Assembly (NCBI RefSeq): GCF_036641015.1
Contig: NZ_JAVWFO010000071.1
Coordinates: 1-6,073 of the forward strand
Direction: 5' to 3'
DNA: 6,073 nt
Origin: Anaerorhabdus sp036641015
GTDB lineage: Bacteria; Bacillota_I; Bacilli_A; Erysipelotrichales; Erysipelotrichaceae
Shown: one piece after another, positions 1 through 5,466 of the stretch
Position numbering within the stretch: the stretch's first letter is position 1
Layout of the letters: every line of letters starts with the position of its first letter
Position numbers and translations under genes: made by a program
The notes under the pieces: generated by a model
The model's input: only the letters and a program-made list of their open reading frames with translations
What the model was told of the DNA's origin: nothing
Databases searched by the model: none

Positions 1-178
1 ATTCATCCGCTTTATTCTTTTTCCTATTATAGGCATCTACACAACCGCCTATACACAAACCTATACCAATACCTAGCGCTAAATTTTTAAAGATGACACC
101 AAACATTACACCAAAACAAAGCCCTAGAGAAACCCCTAATCCATCACCGATATTCATTTTTTTATTATTGTTTCCCAT
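1..178 (-). CDS. Small glycine-zipper membrane protein (C-terminus cut by window edge)
   Basis: Reads MGNNNKKMNIGDGLGVSLGL and onward for 59 codons before the left edge, with no stop, so the C-terminus is missing. A short polar N-terminus (residues 1-12) precedes two hydrophobic stretches (about 13-29 and 32-47) full of evenly spaced Gly (GLGVSLGL, GVMFGV, GIGIGL), ending in a basic tail (YNRKKNK). This is the pattern of small Firmicute glycine-zipper proteins that form a two-helix hairpin in the membrane; their function is unknown. A Shine-Dalgarno-like TGGAGA (forward 185-190) lies 6 bases before the ATG, supporting Met1 rather than Met8. The gene starts 21 bases after the stop of the MATE exporter with no terminator between, so it is probably co-transcribed with it. 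A role as accessory subunit of the exporter is only a guess. Confidence 0.7.
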   Translation of the reverse strand, partial: MGNNNKKMNIGDGLGVSLGLCFGVMFGVIFKNLALGIGIGLCIGGCVDAYNRKKNKADE

Positions 179-199
179 AATTTTTCTCCATAGTATCAA

Positions 200-1534
200 T
201 TAAAACCATTCTTTTTTCTTCTTTCTATAGTAAATTATAAATGCTAGCGAACACAATACCCAAGTTACTGGATAACTAGCTATTAATACAAGTATATCAT
301 GATTTGCTGGAACCACAAAGAATACCCATAATACACGCATTAAACATATTCCTATTGCACTGATAATTAGTGGACCTAAAGAATCACCCGATGCACGAAT
401 TACACTTGATAGTATTTCAATACACACCCATGTAAAATACATCGGCACTAAGAAACGCAACATACTATTACCTATCGTTATTACATTTACATCATCGGTG
501 AAAACTTGAAAAAACATTGTAGAACTAAAATACAAGAATATACTAACAACAATTGTTGAACAAAATGACATTATTAGACATGTCTTAACGCACTTATGTA
601 CACGATCTAATTTATGAGCCCCAAAATTTTGCGCCGCAAATGTCATCGCAGAAATACCAAATGCATTCATCATCATCCAGAATAATCCATCAATTTTTCC
701 ATAAACAGTATAGGCTGCAATAGTATCAGTACCAAAAGAATTTACACTACTTTGAATAAATATATTAGAAATAGAATACATCGTTGATTGAATACCCGCT
801 GGAAAACCAATATAAATTACTTTCTTAAGTATTTCTGTATCAAAGCGTAATTTTTTAAATTCGAAACGATGTAAATCTTTTGTACGAGATAACGAGAATA
901 ACACCAAACAAGCACTACAGAATTGAGAAATGATTGTCGCTATCGCAACACCCTGTACGCCTAATCCAAATCCTCTTACAAATAAAATATCCAATATAAC
1001 ATTTATAACTGTTGAACAAATTAAGAAATAAAGAGGTTTCTTAGAATCGCCAATTGCGTTCAATATACCAGCACCAATATTATAAGTTAGTGAGAAAATT
1101 GAGCCAAAGAAATAAATACGAATATAATCTAGTGATAACGTAAAGATAGCATCTGGTTCTCCCATCATCTTTAACGCACTGGGTGCAAAAAAGTAACCCA
1201 AAATCATAAGTATGATTCCAAATGTTATCGCGAGTAAAATTGCTGTATGTACTGCTTTAGATGTTTTCTCTTTATTTTTGGCACCATAATATCTAGAAAT
1301 AATAATACTTGCCCCAGATGATATACCTAAAAAGAAACCTACAAGAAAATTAATAATTTGAGCACTTGAACCTCCAACCGCAGCCAATGCATTTGAACCC
1401 ACATATTGACCTACTATAATTGCATCAACGGTATTATAAAGTTGTTGAAAAAAAGACCCCAACAAAATTGGAAAAAAGAAGATTAATATTTGCTTCCATA
1501 TGACACCATCAGTTATCTTATTGATCTTTTCCAT
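200..1534 (-). CDS. MATE family multidrug/cation-coupled efflux transporter
   Basis: Integral membrane exporter of the multidrug and toxic compound extrusion family; members use a Na+ or H+ gradient to expel organic cations, drugs or metabolites. At 444 residues it has the usual family length. About twelve hydrophobic helices can be followed, in two homologous halves (about 14-215 and 238-437). Family marks are the NTVDAIIVGQYVG segment (34-46), the paired loops SRYYGAKNKEK (80-90) and AAQNFGAHKLDR (300-311), and the paired NAIGDSKKP (159-167) and RASGDS (380-385) stretches, which reflect the internal repeat. It looks closer to the DinF/NorM-like Firmicute group than to eukaryotic MATEs. The substrate cannot be told. 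The start is supported by GAGGGG (forward 1544-1549), 9 bases before the ATG. It is the first gene of a minus-strand unit with the small glycine-zipper gene and is divergent from the PHP gene. No truncation or frameshift is seen. Confidence 0.93.
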   Translation of the reverse strand: MEKINKITDGVIWKQILIFFFPILLGSFFQQLYNTVDAIIVGQYVGSNALAAVGGSSAQIINFLVGFFLGISSGASIIISRYYGAKNKEKTSKAVHTAILLAITFGIILMILGYFFAPSALKMMGEPDAIFTLSLDYIRIYFFGSIFSLTYNIGAGILNAIGDSKKPLYFLICSTVINVILDILFVRGFGLGVQGVAIATIISQFCSACLVLFSLSRTKDLHRFEFKKLRFDTEILKKVIYIGFPAGIQSTMYSISNIFIQSSVNSFGTDTIAAYTVYGKIDGLFWMMMNAFGISAMTFAAQNFGAHKLDRVHKCVKTCLIMSFCSTIVVSIFLYFSSTMFFQVFTDDVNVITIGNSMLRFLVPMYFTWVCIEILSSVIRASGDSLGPLIISAIGICLMRVLWVFFVVPANHDILVLIASYPVTWVLCSLAFIIYYRKKKKEWF

Positions 1535-1560
1535 TTCCCTATACCCCTCAAAAATTAATA

Positions 1561-1595
1561 GGTATAGTGTATCATTACTATCAGTACCAATTCAA
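1561..1595 (-). promoter_or_regulatory. Candidate promoter and operator of the MATE exporter
   Basis: On the minus strand TTGAAT (forward 1590-1595) and TACACT (1566-1571) are 18 bases apart; an overlapping alternative is TTGGTA (1585-1590) with TATACC (1561-1566), also 18 apart. A short inverted repeat, ATAGT (1564-1568) and ACTAT (1577-1581), overlaps the -10 region and could be a regulator site. No regulator gene is adjacent. The boxes are imperfect, so this is a candidate only. Confidence 0.4.
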
Positions 1596-1619
1596 TTACT
1601 TTTTAAACTATTTTTAACA

Positions 1620-1646
1620 TTATCTTTATCCTTATCATGATATAAT
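1620..1646 (+). promoter_or_regulatory. Extended -10 promoter of the PHP phosphoesterase gene
   Basis: TGATATAAT at 1638-1646 is a perfect TATAAT with the TGn extension, about 30 bases before the ATG. No good -35 box stands at 16-18 bases, as is common for extended -10 promoters. The place where a -35 would lie is filled by three tandem hexamers TTATCT, TTATCC, TTATCA (1620-1637). The ribosome binding site AAAGGAGG (1661-1668) follows, 7 bases before the start. Confidence 0.65.
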
Positions 1647-1675
1647 TTGTAAAGTATTTAAAAGGAGGGTTTATT

Positions 1676-2467
1676 ATGCAAGACTTTAATATTCATACCC
1701 ATACCACTAGATGCAATCACGCAATAGGAAAAGATGAAGAATATGTACTAGCTGCAATCAAGAATGGTATAAAACACTTAGGATTTAGTGATCATGTTCC
1801 TTATACAGATAGTTACTCTGATCATGATCGAATGAGATATGATGAATTAGAAGATTACATTGAGTCTATTCAATTCTTGAAAGAGAAATATAAAAATCAA
1901 ATTACTATTTATTTAGGATTTGAATGCGAATATTACCCTAATAAAAACGCTTATTACAGTGAACTACTGGAACGTGTTGATTATTTAATTCTCGGACAGC
2001 ATTACCCTAACATTGATGGAATTGATTTTTGTATAAGTGCTACAGATGAAGAAATAGAAAAATACGCTGAATTGGTATGTGCTGGAATTGAATCTGGATA
2101 CTTTAGTTATGTTGCACACTTAGAATATTTTATGTTAGCAAGAAACTCCTGGAATAAACAATGTACCGAAGTAATCGATACAATTTGTAAAACTGCTAAG
2201 AAGTACAATACCCCTATCGAAATAAATTTAAAGGGATTATCTTATGGTCTTCACGATTTTAGTGATGGCACCTCATATTTCTATCCTAATAAAAATGCTT
2301 TACCAATTTATCAAAAATATGATAACCGTTTTGTATACGGTTTAGATTGTCATGATCCTGAGTTATTTAGTAAAATGAACCAATACATTAATGAATTTAA
2401 CGAAACTTTCCCAAATAATAATTTATGTTTTATCGAGAATATACATGATTTAAAAAATTTTAACTAA
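1676..2467 (+). CDS. PHP-domain phosphoesterase, histidinol-phosphatase (HisJ/HisK) family
   Basis: Cytosolic metal-dependent phosphoesterase of the polymerase-and-histidinol-phosphatase fold. Family members of this length (about 260-275 residues) hydrolyse L-histidinol phosphate in histidine biosynthesis, but many homologues act on other phosphate esters. The whole trinuclear metal site can be read: HTHT (7-10) with His15, SDH (38-40), Glu83 in GFECE, His109 in GQHYP, His148 in AHLEYF, and Asp224/His226 in GLDCHDP. The protein is complete, with no signal peptide. The start is fixed by AAAGGAGG 7 bases upstream, and the gene has its own extended -10 promoter. No other his gene lies in the window, so a biosynthetic role is not supported by context; it is an isolated monocistronic gene that converges on the patatin gene. 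The family call is firm, the exact substrate is not. Confidence 0.9.
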   Translation: MQDFNIHTHTTRCNHAIGKDEEYVLAAIKNGIKHLGFSDHVPYTDSYSDHDRMRYDELEDYIESIQFLKEKYKNQITIYLGFECEYYPNKNAYYSELLERVDYLILGQHYPNIDGIDFCISATDEEIEKYAELVCAGIESGYFSYVAHLEYFMLARNSWNKQCTEVIDTICKTAKKYNTPIEINLKGLSYGLHDFSDGTSYFYPNKNALPIYQKYDNRFVYGLDCHDPELFSKMNQYINEFNETFPNNNLCFIENIHDLKNFN

Positions 2468-2500
2468 AAAGTACGCTTAAATTAATAAGCATACTTTTTT
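2466..2500. terminator. Bidirectional rho-independent terminator between convergent genes
   Basis: The left arm (2466-2479, AAAAAGTACGCTTA) pairs with the right arm (2486-2499, TAAGCATACTTTTT) around a six-base loop, with a single C/A mismatch. The outer A and T runs give a U-tract in either direction. The hairpin overlaps the stop codon of the PHP gene on one side and that of the patatin gene on the other, so one element ends both transcripts. Confidence 0.82.
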
Positions 2501-3347
2501 ATTTTTCCATATATGATTTCAATTGATCCAAAACATCTTGAGTACATTCGTAACCTAATTTATAAATCGCTTCTAGCTTAGATTTATCTTTCTCAATTCT
2601 ACCAATGTTAAGTTTTTCTTTTGGCTGAATAACAAATAGATTTCCAAGCGCCTCTTGTTGCTCAATATAATCAACTGTATCGTTATATAAAATATGACGT
2701 TGTTTCATTATATTAAACATTTTGGGGTATTTACGATAGATTAATTTAGCTAAAGGCGCTAATTTATTTTCACTTTTACGATAACCTTTCGGTTGCGTAA
2801 GAACAATTACATTCTTTTTAAATCCATCTGTTTCTATCTTTTTTATAGGAATAGAATCAATTAATCCACCATCTAAATACTTCTGCCCGTCTATATTCAC
2901 AACTCTTGAAACAAACGGAAGAGAAGCTGATGCACGTAAATTATCAATTTTAACAGTCATATCATCTAACAAATGATACTCAGGCTTACCAGTCTCAATA
3001 TTAGTTACAGCAGCATAGACTTTGGTATTTGAATGATTATAAGTATCATGGTCAAAAGGATTTAAAACATTGGGTATCTCACCATAAACAAAATCTACAC
3101 CAAACATATCACCAGTTGTAATTAAACTATATACACTACAATATCGTTTATCATCTATATAATCTACGTTAATTGATTTTGCTCTACCTCTTTGTTTAGA
3201 AACATAACTACACGCATGGCAAGCCCCAGCAGATACCCCTATAATTTCATTAAATTCTATATTATTATCTAGAAAACAATCCAATACGCCAGTTGTAAAA
3301 ACTCCACGCATTCCACCACCCTCAAGAATAAGACCTACTTTATTCAT
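2499..3347 (-). CDS. Patatin-like phospholipase (YjjU/RssA-type)
   Basis: Predicted lipid acyl hydrolase with a Ser-Asp dyad, acting on membrane phospholipids or related esters. The patatin domain covers about residues 5-170: oxyanion-hole loop GGGMRG (10-15), nucleophile elbow GVSAG with Ser39, and DGG with the catalytic Asp159. The rest (about 170-282) resembles the C-terminal extension of YjjU-like bacterial patatins. There is no signal peptide or membrane helix, so it is probably cytosolic or peripherally membrane-bound. The length (282) is normal. The start is supported by GGAGGT (forward 3353-3358), 5 bases before the ATG. It lies 64 bases downstream of the nuclease gene on the same strand with no clear terminator between, so read-through is possible, but a candidate promoter of its own lies in the gap. 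All key residues are present; the physiological substrate is unknown. Confidence 0.92.
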   Translation of the reverse strand: MNKVGLILEGGGMRGVFTTGVLDCFLDNNIEFNEIIGVSAGACHACSYVSKQRGRAKSINVDYIDDKRYCSVYSLITTGDMFGVDFVYGEIPNVLNPFDHDTYNHSNTKVYAAVTNIETGKPEYHLLDDMTVKIDNLRASASLPFVSRVVNIDGQKYLDGGLIDSIPIKKIETDGFKKNVIVLTQPKGYRKSENKLAPLAKLIYRKYPKMFNIMKQRHILYNDTVDYIEQQEALGNLFVIQPKEKLNIGRIEKDKSKLEAIYKLGYECTQDVLDQLKSYMEK

Positions 3348-3373
3348 ATTCTACCTCCAAAATTCTTAAAATG

Positions 3374-3382
3374 ATTTTAGCA
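3374..3382 (-). promoter_or_regulatory. Candidate extended -10 promoter of the patatin gene
   Basis: On the minus strand this reads TGCTAAAAT, an extended -10 with one mismatch to TATAAT. A weak -35, TTACTA (forward 3397-3402), is 17 bases away. It lies 27 bases before the patatin ATG. A 13-base palindrome, TAAAATGATTTTA (3367-3379), overlaps it and could be an operator or simply AT-rich chance. Confidence 0.45.
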
Positions 3383-3411
3383 CATTGATTTAAATTTAGT
3401 AAGAAGGCTCA

Positions 3412-3942
3412 TTAATTATTCCATATACCATTCTTATTTTGTTTAGCATTTTCTTCTGCCTTTTGAACAATTGAGGTATATTTATAATCATCATATAAAT
3501 ATTTTACACTTGCTAACCCCTTCTCAACTAATAACTTTTGTAATAATTGACCATCTATCCACACCCATGCTAATACTCGATCATATTTATCCATTTTGTT
3601 TTCTTCGTATTCCAGTTTGATAACTTTAGCATTTTCTAGTGCTGAGCAAGTATACTTAGCTGCATCATTCCCATAAGCATCCGTTGGCTTATTATTTTTA
3701 CCTATTTCAGGTGTATCTATCGCCAAAAATCTCACGACAGTATCTTCGCCATCTATTAAAAAGTGAGCAGTATCACCATCTACACATTTGGTTAGGTAAA
3801 CACTATCTTCTTCAAGCTTACGTGGTAGTTGAATAATTTCATAAAACGAAAATCCAACGAATAATGCCAGCAATATTAGAAAATACTTACTATTCTTTTT
3901 CTTGAACATTTCCTTTTGAATTACTTTACTCATCTTTCTCAT
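3412..3942 (-). CDS. Membrane-anchored thermonuclease (staphylococcal nuclease-like, SNase domain)
   Basis: Ca2+-dependent nuclease of the SNase fold, predicted to cleave DNA or RNA outside the membrane. Numbered from the ATG at 3942, the protein has 176 residues: a basic cytosolic N-terminus (1-19), one hydrophobic helix (about 20-40, core YFLILLALFVGFSFY) that is a signal anchor or uncleaved signal peptide, then the SNase domain (about 48-174). All catalytic positions of staphylococcal nuclease have counterparts: VDGDT (Asp57), Arg71, AIDTPE (Asp76, Thr77, Glu79) and DKYDR (Arg122). The Gly of the usual DKYGR motif is Asp here. The frame can be extended to a GTG at 3951, but GGTGAT just before the 3942 ATG fits the ribosome binding site, and the extended -10 box at 3960-3965 would leave the GTG almost leaderless, so 3942 is preferred. 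The likely role is nucleic-acid scavenging or defence at the surface. The patatin gene follows on the same strand. Confidence 0.9.
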   Translation of the reverse strand: MRKMSKVIQKEMFKKKNSKYFLILLALFVGFSFYEIIQLPRKLEEDSVYLTKCVDGDTAHFLIDGEDTVVRFLAIDTPEIGKNNKPTDAYGNDAAKYTCSALENAKVIKLEYEENKMDKYDRVLAWVWIDGQLLQKLLVEKGLASVKYLYDDYKYTSIVQKAEENAKQNKNGIWNN

Positions 3943-3959
3943 ATTTATCACCAGCCGCT

Positions 3960-3968
3960 ATTATATCA
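3960..3968 (-). promoter_or_regulatory. Extended -10 promoter of the nuclease gene
   Basis: The minus strand reads TGATATAAT, identical to the element before the PHP gene. No convincing -35 is present. Transcription would begin near 3953, giving a leader of only about 11 bases to the ATG at 3942; this supports that ATG over the upstream GTG. Confidence 0.6.
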
Positions 3969-4046
3969 CGTATAAACCTTTTAATTTCTCGATAAATAAG
4001 CAAATGCAACCAAAAGTTTCTATAATGCAAAGTACAATTGGTAGAG

Positions 4047-4075
4047 TAGCAACCTCATATTAGATAAAATATAAT
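4047..4075 (+). promoter_or_regulatory. Candidate promoter of the small membrane protein gene
   Basis: A perfect TATAAT (4070-4075) lies 24 bases before the ATG at 4100, with a weak -35 (TAGCAA, 4047-4052) 17 bases upstream. An overlapping TAAAAT (4065-4070) is an alternative -10. The region lies between two divergent genes, so a promoter here is expected. Confidence 0.5.
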
Positions 4076-4099
4076 TGTAAATAGAAACGAGGTATTCAT

Positions 4100-4255
4100 A
4101 TGTTATTTTGGTTATTAGGAAGTATCTTTTCATTCATAGGTTTTATCATAGCTATTCCATTTTTAGCTATTAGTATAATCGCCTTTATTATACCTATAGC
4201 GCTATTTGTTTTCGCTATCGGTATAGCTTGGTTTGCATTAAAACTAATATTTTAG
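4100..4255 (+). CDS. Short hydrophobic membrane protein, 51 residues, function unknown
   Basis: The frame reads MLFWLLGSIFSFIGFIIAIP and continues to ALKLIF, 51 residues. Nearly every residue is hydrophobic or small; the only charged residue is Lys48, near the C-terminus. Two short transmembrane segments (about 2-24 and 26-46) are likely, with Pro20 and Pro32 near the turn. GAGG (4089-4092) lies 7 bases before the ATG, a TATAAT lies upstream and a rho-independent terminator lies downstream, so the reading frame has its own full transcription unit even though it is short. It is the only plus-strand gene between minus-strand neighbours. I do not recognise the family. It could be a small membrane regulator, a peptide of the type I toxin kind, or a generic small membrane protein; nothing in the sequence chooses between these. 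Confidence 0.72.
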   Translation: MLFWLLGSIFSFIGFIIAIPFLAISIIAFIIPIALFVFAIGIAWFALKLIF

Positions 4256-4263
4256 ATTATTCT

Positions 4264-4297
4264 AGGATAATAGTTTAATAAGTAATTCTATTATCCT
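4264..4297. repeat. Perfect 10-bp inverted repeat (hairpin) after the small membrane gene
   Basis: AGGATAATAG (4264-4273) and CTATTATCCT (4288-4297) are perfect inverse copies around a 14-base loop, starting 8 bases after the stop codon. No U-tract follows on either strand, so it is not a classical terminator by itself; it may protect the 3' end of the mRNA or add to the terminator behind it. Confidence 0.6.
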
Positions 4298-4307
4298 CTC
4301 CCTCATT

Positions 4308-4354
4308 ACTTATAAGGACATATTTTAATAATGTGCCCTTTTTAGGTTATAAGT
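4308..4354 (+). terminator. Rho-independent terminator of the small membrane protein gene, inside a longer inverted repeat
   Basis: AAGGACATA (4314-4322) pairs with TGTGCCCTT (4332-4340), with one mismatch and one G-U pair, around a nine-base loop. The T run at 4339-4343 follows on the plus strand. It is enclosed in an outer perfect pair ACTTATAA (4308-4315) and TTATAAGT (4347-4354), which would compete with or extend the stem. The minus strand lacks a U-tract, so it serves plus-strand transcripts best. Confidence 0.68.
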
Positions 4355-4374
4355 TTAATATTAGTAATATTAAA
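4354..4374. repeat. Perfect AT-only palindrome over the stop codon of the surface protein gene
   Basis: TTTAATATTA (4354-4363) and TAATATTAAA (4365-4374) are perfect inverse copies around a single base. The palindrome contains the TAA stop codon of the minus-strand surface protein gene (4370-4372). It has no G-C pair in the arms and no U-tract beyond it on the minus strand, so it is at best a weak 3'-end structure. Confidence 0.45.
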
Positions 4375-5338
4375 TAAAAAAAGATGGATCAATATCGCCG
4401 CCTTCAATATTTCTATTTATATCTTGGGGCAAATTGCCCCAAAACTTATTGCCACCACTCCGTGATATTTCCGCTACTATCGATATTTGCTCCCCATGAA
4501 TTTCCTTGTCCATACTTATCATTACCTCTTGATAAAGTTTATCTAGAGCTTCTTGTGATGGTACTTCTAGTTCCCAAGATAATCCACCAGAGGAAGTTGA
4601 ACCACTTCCACTACTTTGAGTTGAAGAACTGGTTGATCCTTTGTTTAAGTAGCTGCTTACAGTTGTTGTAGTTTTCTTTTGAACTACTTTACATGCAGAC
4701 CAACCATCACCTGAATATCCAGAGCTACAAATACAATCTTCACCATTCCATTTAGCATTTACTGCACATGCTGGTTCCTTTATTGTTACATTAATTATTA
4801 ATTTAGATTCATTTCCAGCAGCATCTTTTGCAGTATATTCTACAGGTTGAATTCCAACTAATTTATTATTAAGAGGAGTAGAAGTCACTTCCACTATACC
4901 ATCCACATTATCTTTTGCTGTGACACCATCTAATAAATTAATCTCTGCAGCATAATCAATTTCTCTATCTGATGTACCTAAAATCTCTGGTCCTTCGTCA
5001 TCAATGAAGGTAATTGCCTTTTTGAACTCTGTTGCATGTCCATTACTTACTGCTTCAAACACAATGGTATAGTTACCTATAGTTGGCTCATCCACCACTT
5101 TTTCATTTGCATCAACGATTCTATTGACTGCTACAGTATCCGCATCATATGTGACAATTAGATTCATCAAATCCTCTGACAAGCCTATCGCTGTAATATC
5201 CGTAAATACAACATTACTTTTAATCGACTCTTGATACTTCATATACTCTGCTAGTCCAAACATGGTTCCAACAGTAATTAGTACAAACAAAATTCCAACT
5301 GTCACTTTACCTTTTGTTGTTTTAATAGAATTTCTCAT
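4370..5338 (-). CDS. Membrane-anchored surface protein with Ig-like (DUF5011-type) repeats and EGF-like motif
   Basis: Predicted to sit on the outside of the cell, held by an N-terminal helix. With the start at 5338 it has 322 residues: a basic N-terminus, a hydrophobic helix (12-30, VTVGILFVLITVGTMFGLA), a divergent Ig-like domain (about 43-111, ending NYTIVFEAVSNG and FID), and a second one of DUF5011/HYR type (about 113-187, with DGVTAKDNVDG and EYTAKDAAGN). Then comes an EGF-like cysteine motif (191-216: Cys191, Cys202, Cys204, Cys216, with CSSGYSGDG), a Thr/Ser/Gly-rich linker (222-252) and a C-terminal region (253-322) I do not recognise. No LPXTG sorting signal is present. The frame opens 12 codons earlier, at 5374, but those codons cover the ribosome binding site AAGGAGG (forward 5347-5353), 8 bases before the chosen ATG. 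Likely an adhesin-like or envelope-stress surface protein; the ligand is unknown. Confidence 0.82.
   Translation of the reverse strand: MRNSIKTTKGKVTVGILFVLITVGTMFGLAEYMKYQESIKSNVVFTDITAIGLSEDLMNLIVTYDADTVAVNRIVDANEKVVDEPTIGNYTIVFEAVSNGHATEFKKAITFIDDEGPEILGTSDREIDYAAEINLLDGVTAKDNVDGIVEVTSTPLNNKLVGIQPVEYTAKDAAGNESKLIINVTIKEPACAVNAKWNGEDCICSSGYSGDGWSACKVVQKKTTTTVSSYLNKGSTSSSTQSSGSGSTSSGGLSWELEVPSQEALDKLYQEVMISMDKEIHGEQISIVAEISRSGGNKFWGNLPQDINRNIEGGDIDPSFFI
4424..4442. repeat. Perfect 19-bp palindrome inside the surface protein gene
   Basis: TTGGGGCAAATTGCCCCAA has 9-bp perfect arms around one base and is notably G/C-rich for this DNA. On the minus strand it encodes the residues around FWGNLPQD near the C-terminus. 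A related palindrome stands upstream of the same gene (5437-5459). It could be a protein-binding site, an mRNA hairpin or a coding coincidence. Confidence 0.5.
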
Positions 5339-5386
5339 TATCCATTCCTCCTTAATAAAATGACTTAAATACATATTTTCTATAAA

Positions 5387-5395
5387 AGAATAGCA
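5387..5395 (-). promoter_or_regulatory. Candidate extended -10 promoter of the surface protein gene
   Basis: The minus strand reads TGCTATTCT, an extended -10 with two mismatches to TATAAT, 48 bases before the chosen ATG. No good -35 is seen at 16-18 bases. The lack of a -35 and the palindrome about 60-70 bases upstream of the expected start would fit an activator-dependent promoter, but this is inference. Confidence 0.35.
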
Positions 5396-5436
5396 CGAAT
5401 TTAAAATTAATGTTTATTCTTGAAAATATTTGATAT

Positions 5437-5459
5437 TTTTGGGGAAATTTTACCCAAAA
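5437..5459. repeat. Near-perfect palindrome upstream of the surface protein gene
   Basis: TTTTGGG (5437-5443) and CCCAAAA (5453-5459) are perfect inverse copies, and the pairing continues inward with one mismatch to the centre at 5448. Its inner 19 bases, TTGGGGAAATTTTACCCAA (5439-5457), match the palindrome at 4424-4442 at 15 of 19 positions. It lies 8 bases after the final stop of the decayed gene, so a 3' hairpin of that gene is the alternative; no U-tract follows on the minus strand. Confidence 0.5.
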
Positions 5460-5466
5460 GCACATA

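Noticed and set aside
3943..3951. GTG start for the nuclease at 3951
   Set aside because: It has no ribosome binding site and would be almost at the inferred transcription start; the ATG at 3942 has GGTGAT just upstream.
4384..4671. A 95-codon plus-strand open frame
   Set aside because: It is the complement of the C-terminal part of the surface protein gene, with no ribosome binding site and no recognisable composition.
5339..5374. The 12-codon N-terminal extension of the surface protein (start at 5374)
   Set aside because: These codons translate the ribosome binding site AAGGAGG itself, and a normal basic-plus-hydrophobic N-terminus begins at the ATG at 5338.
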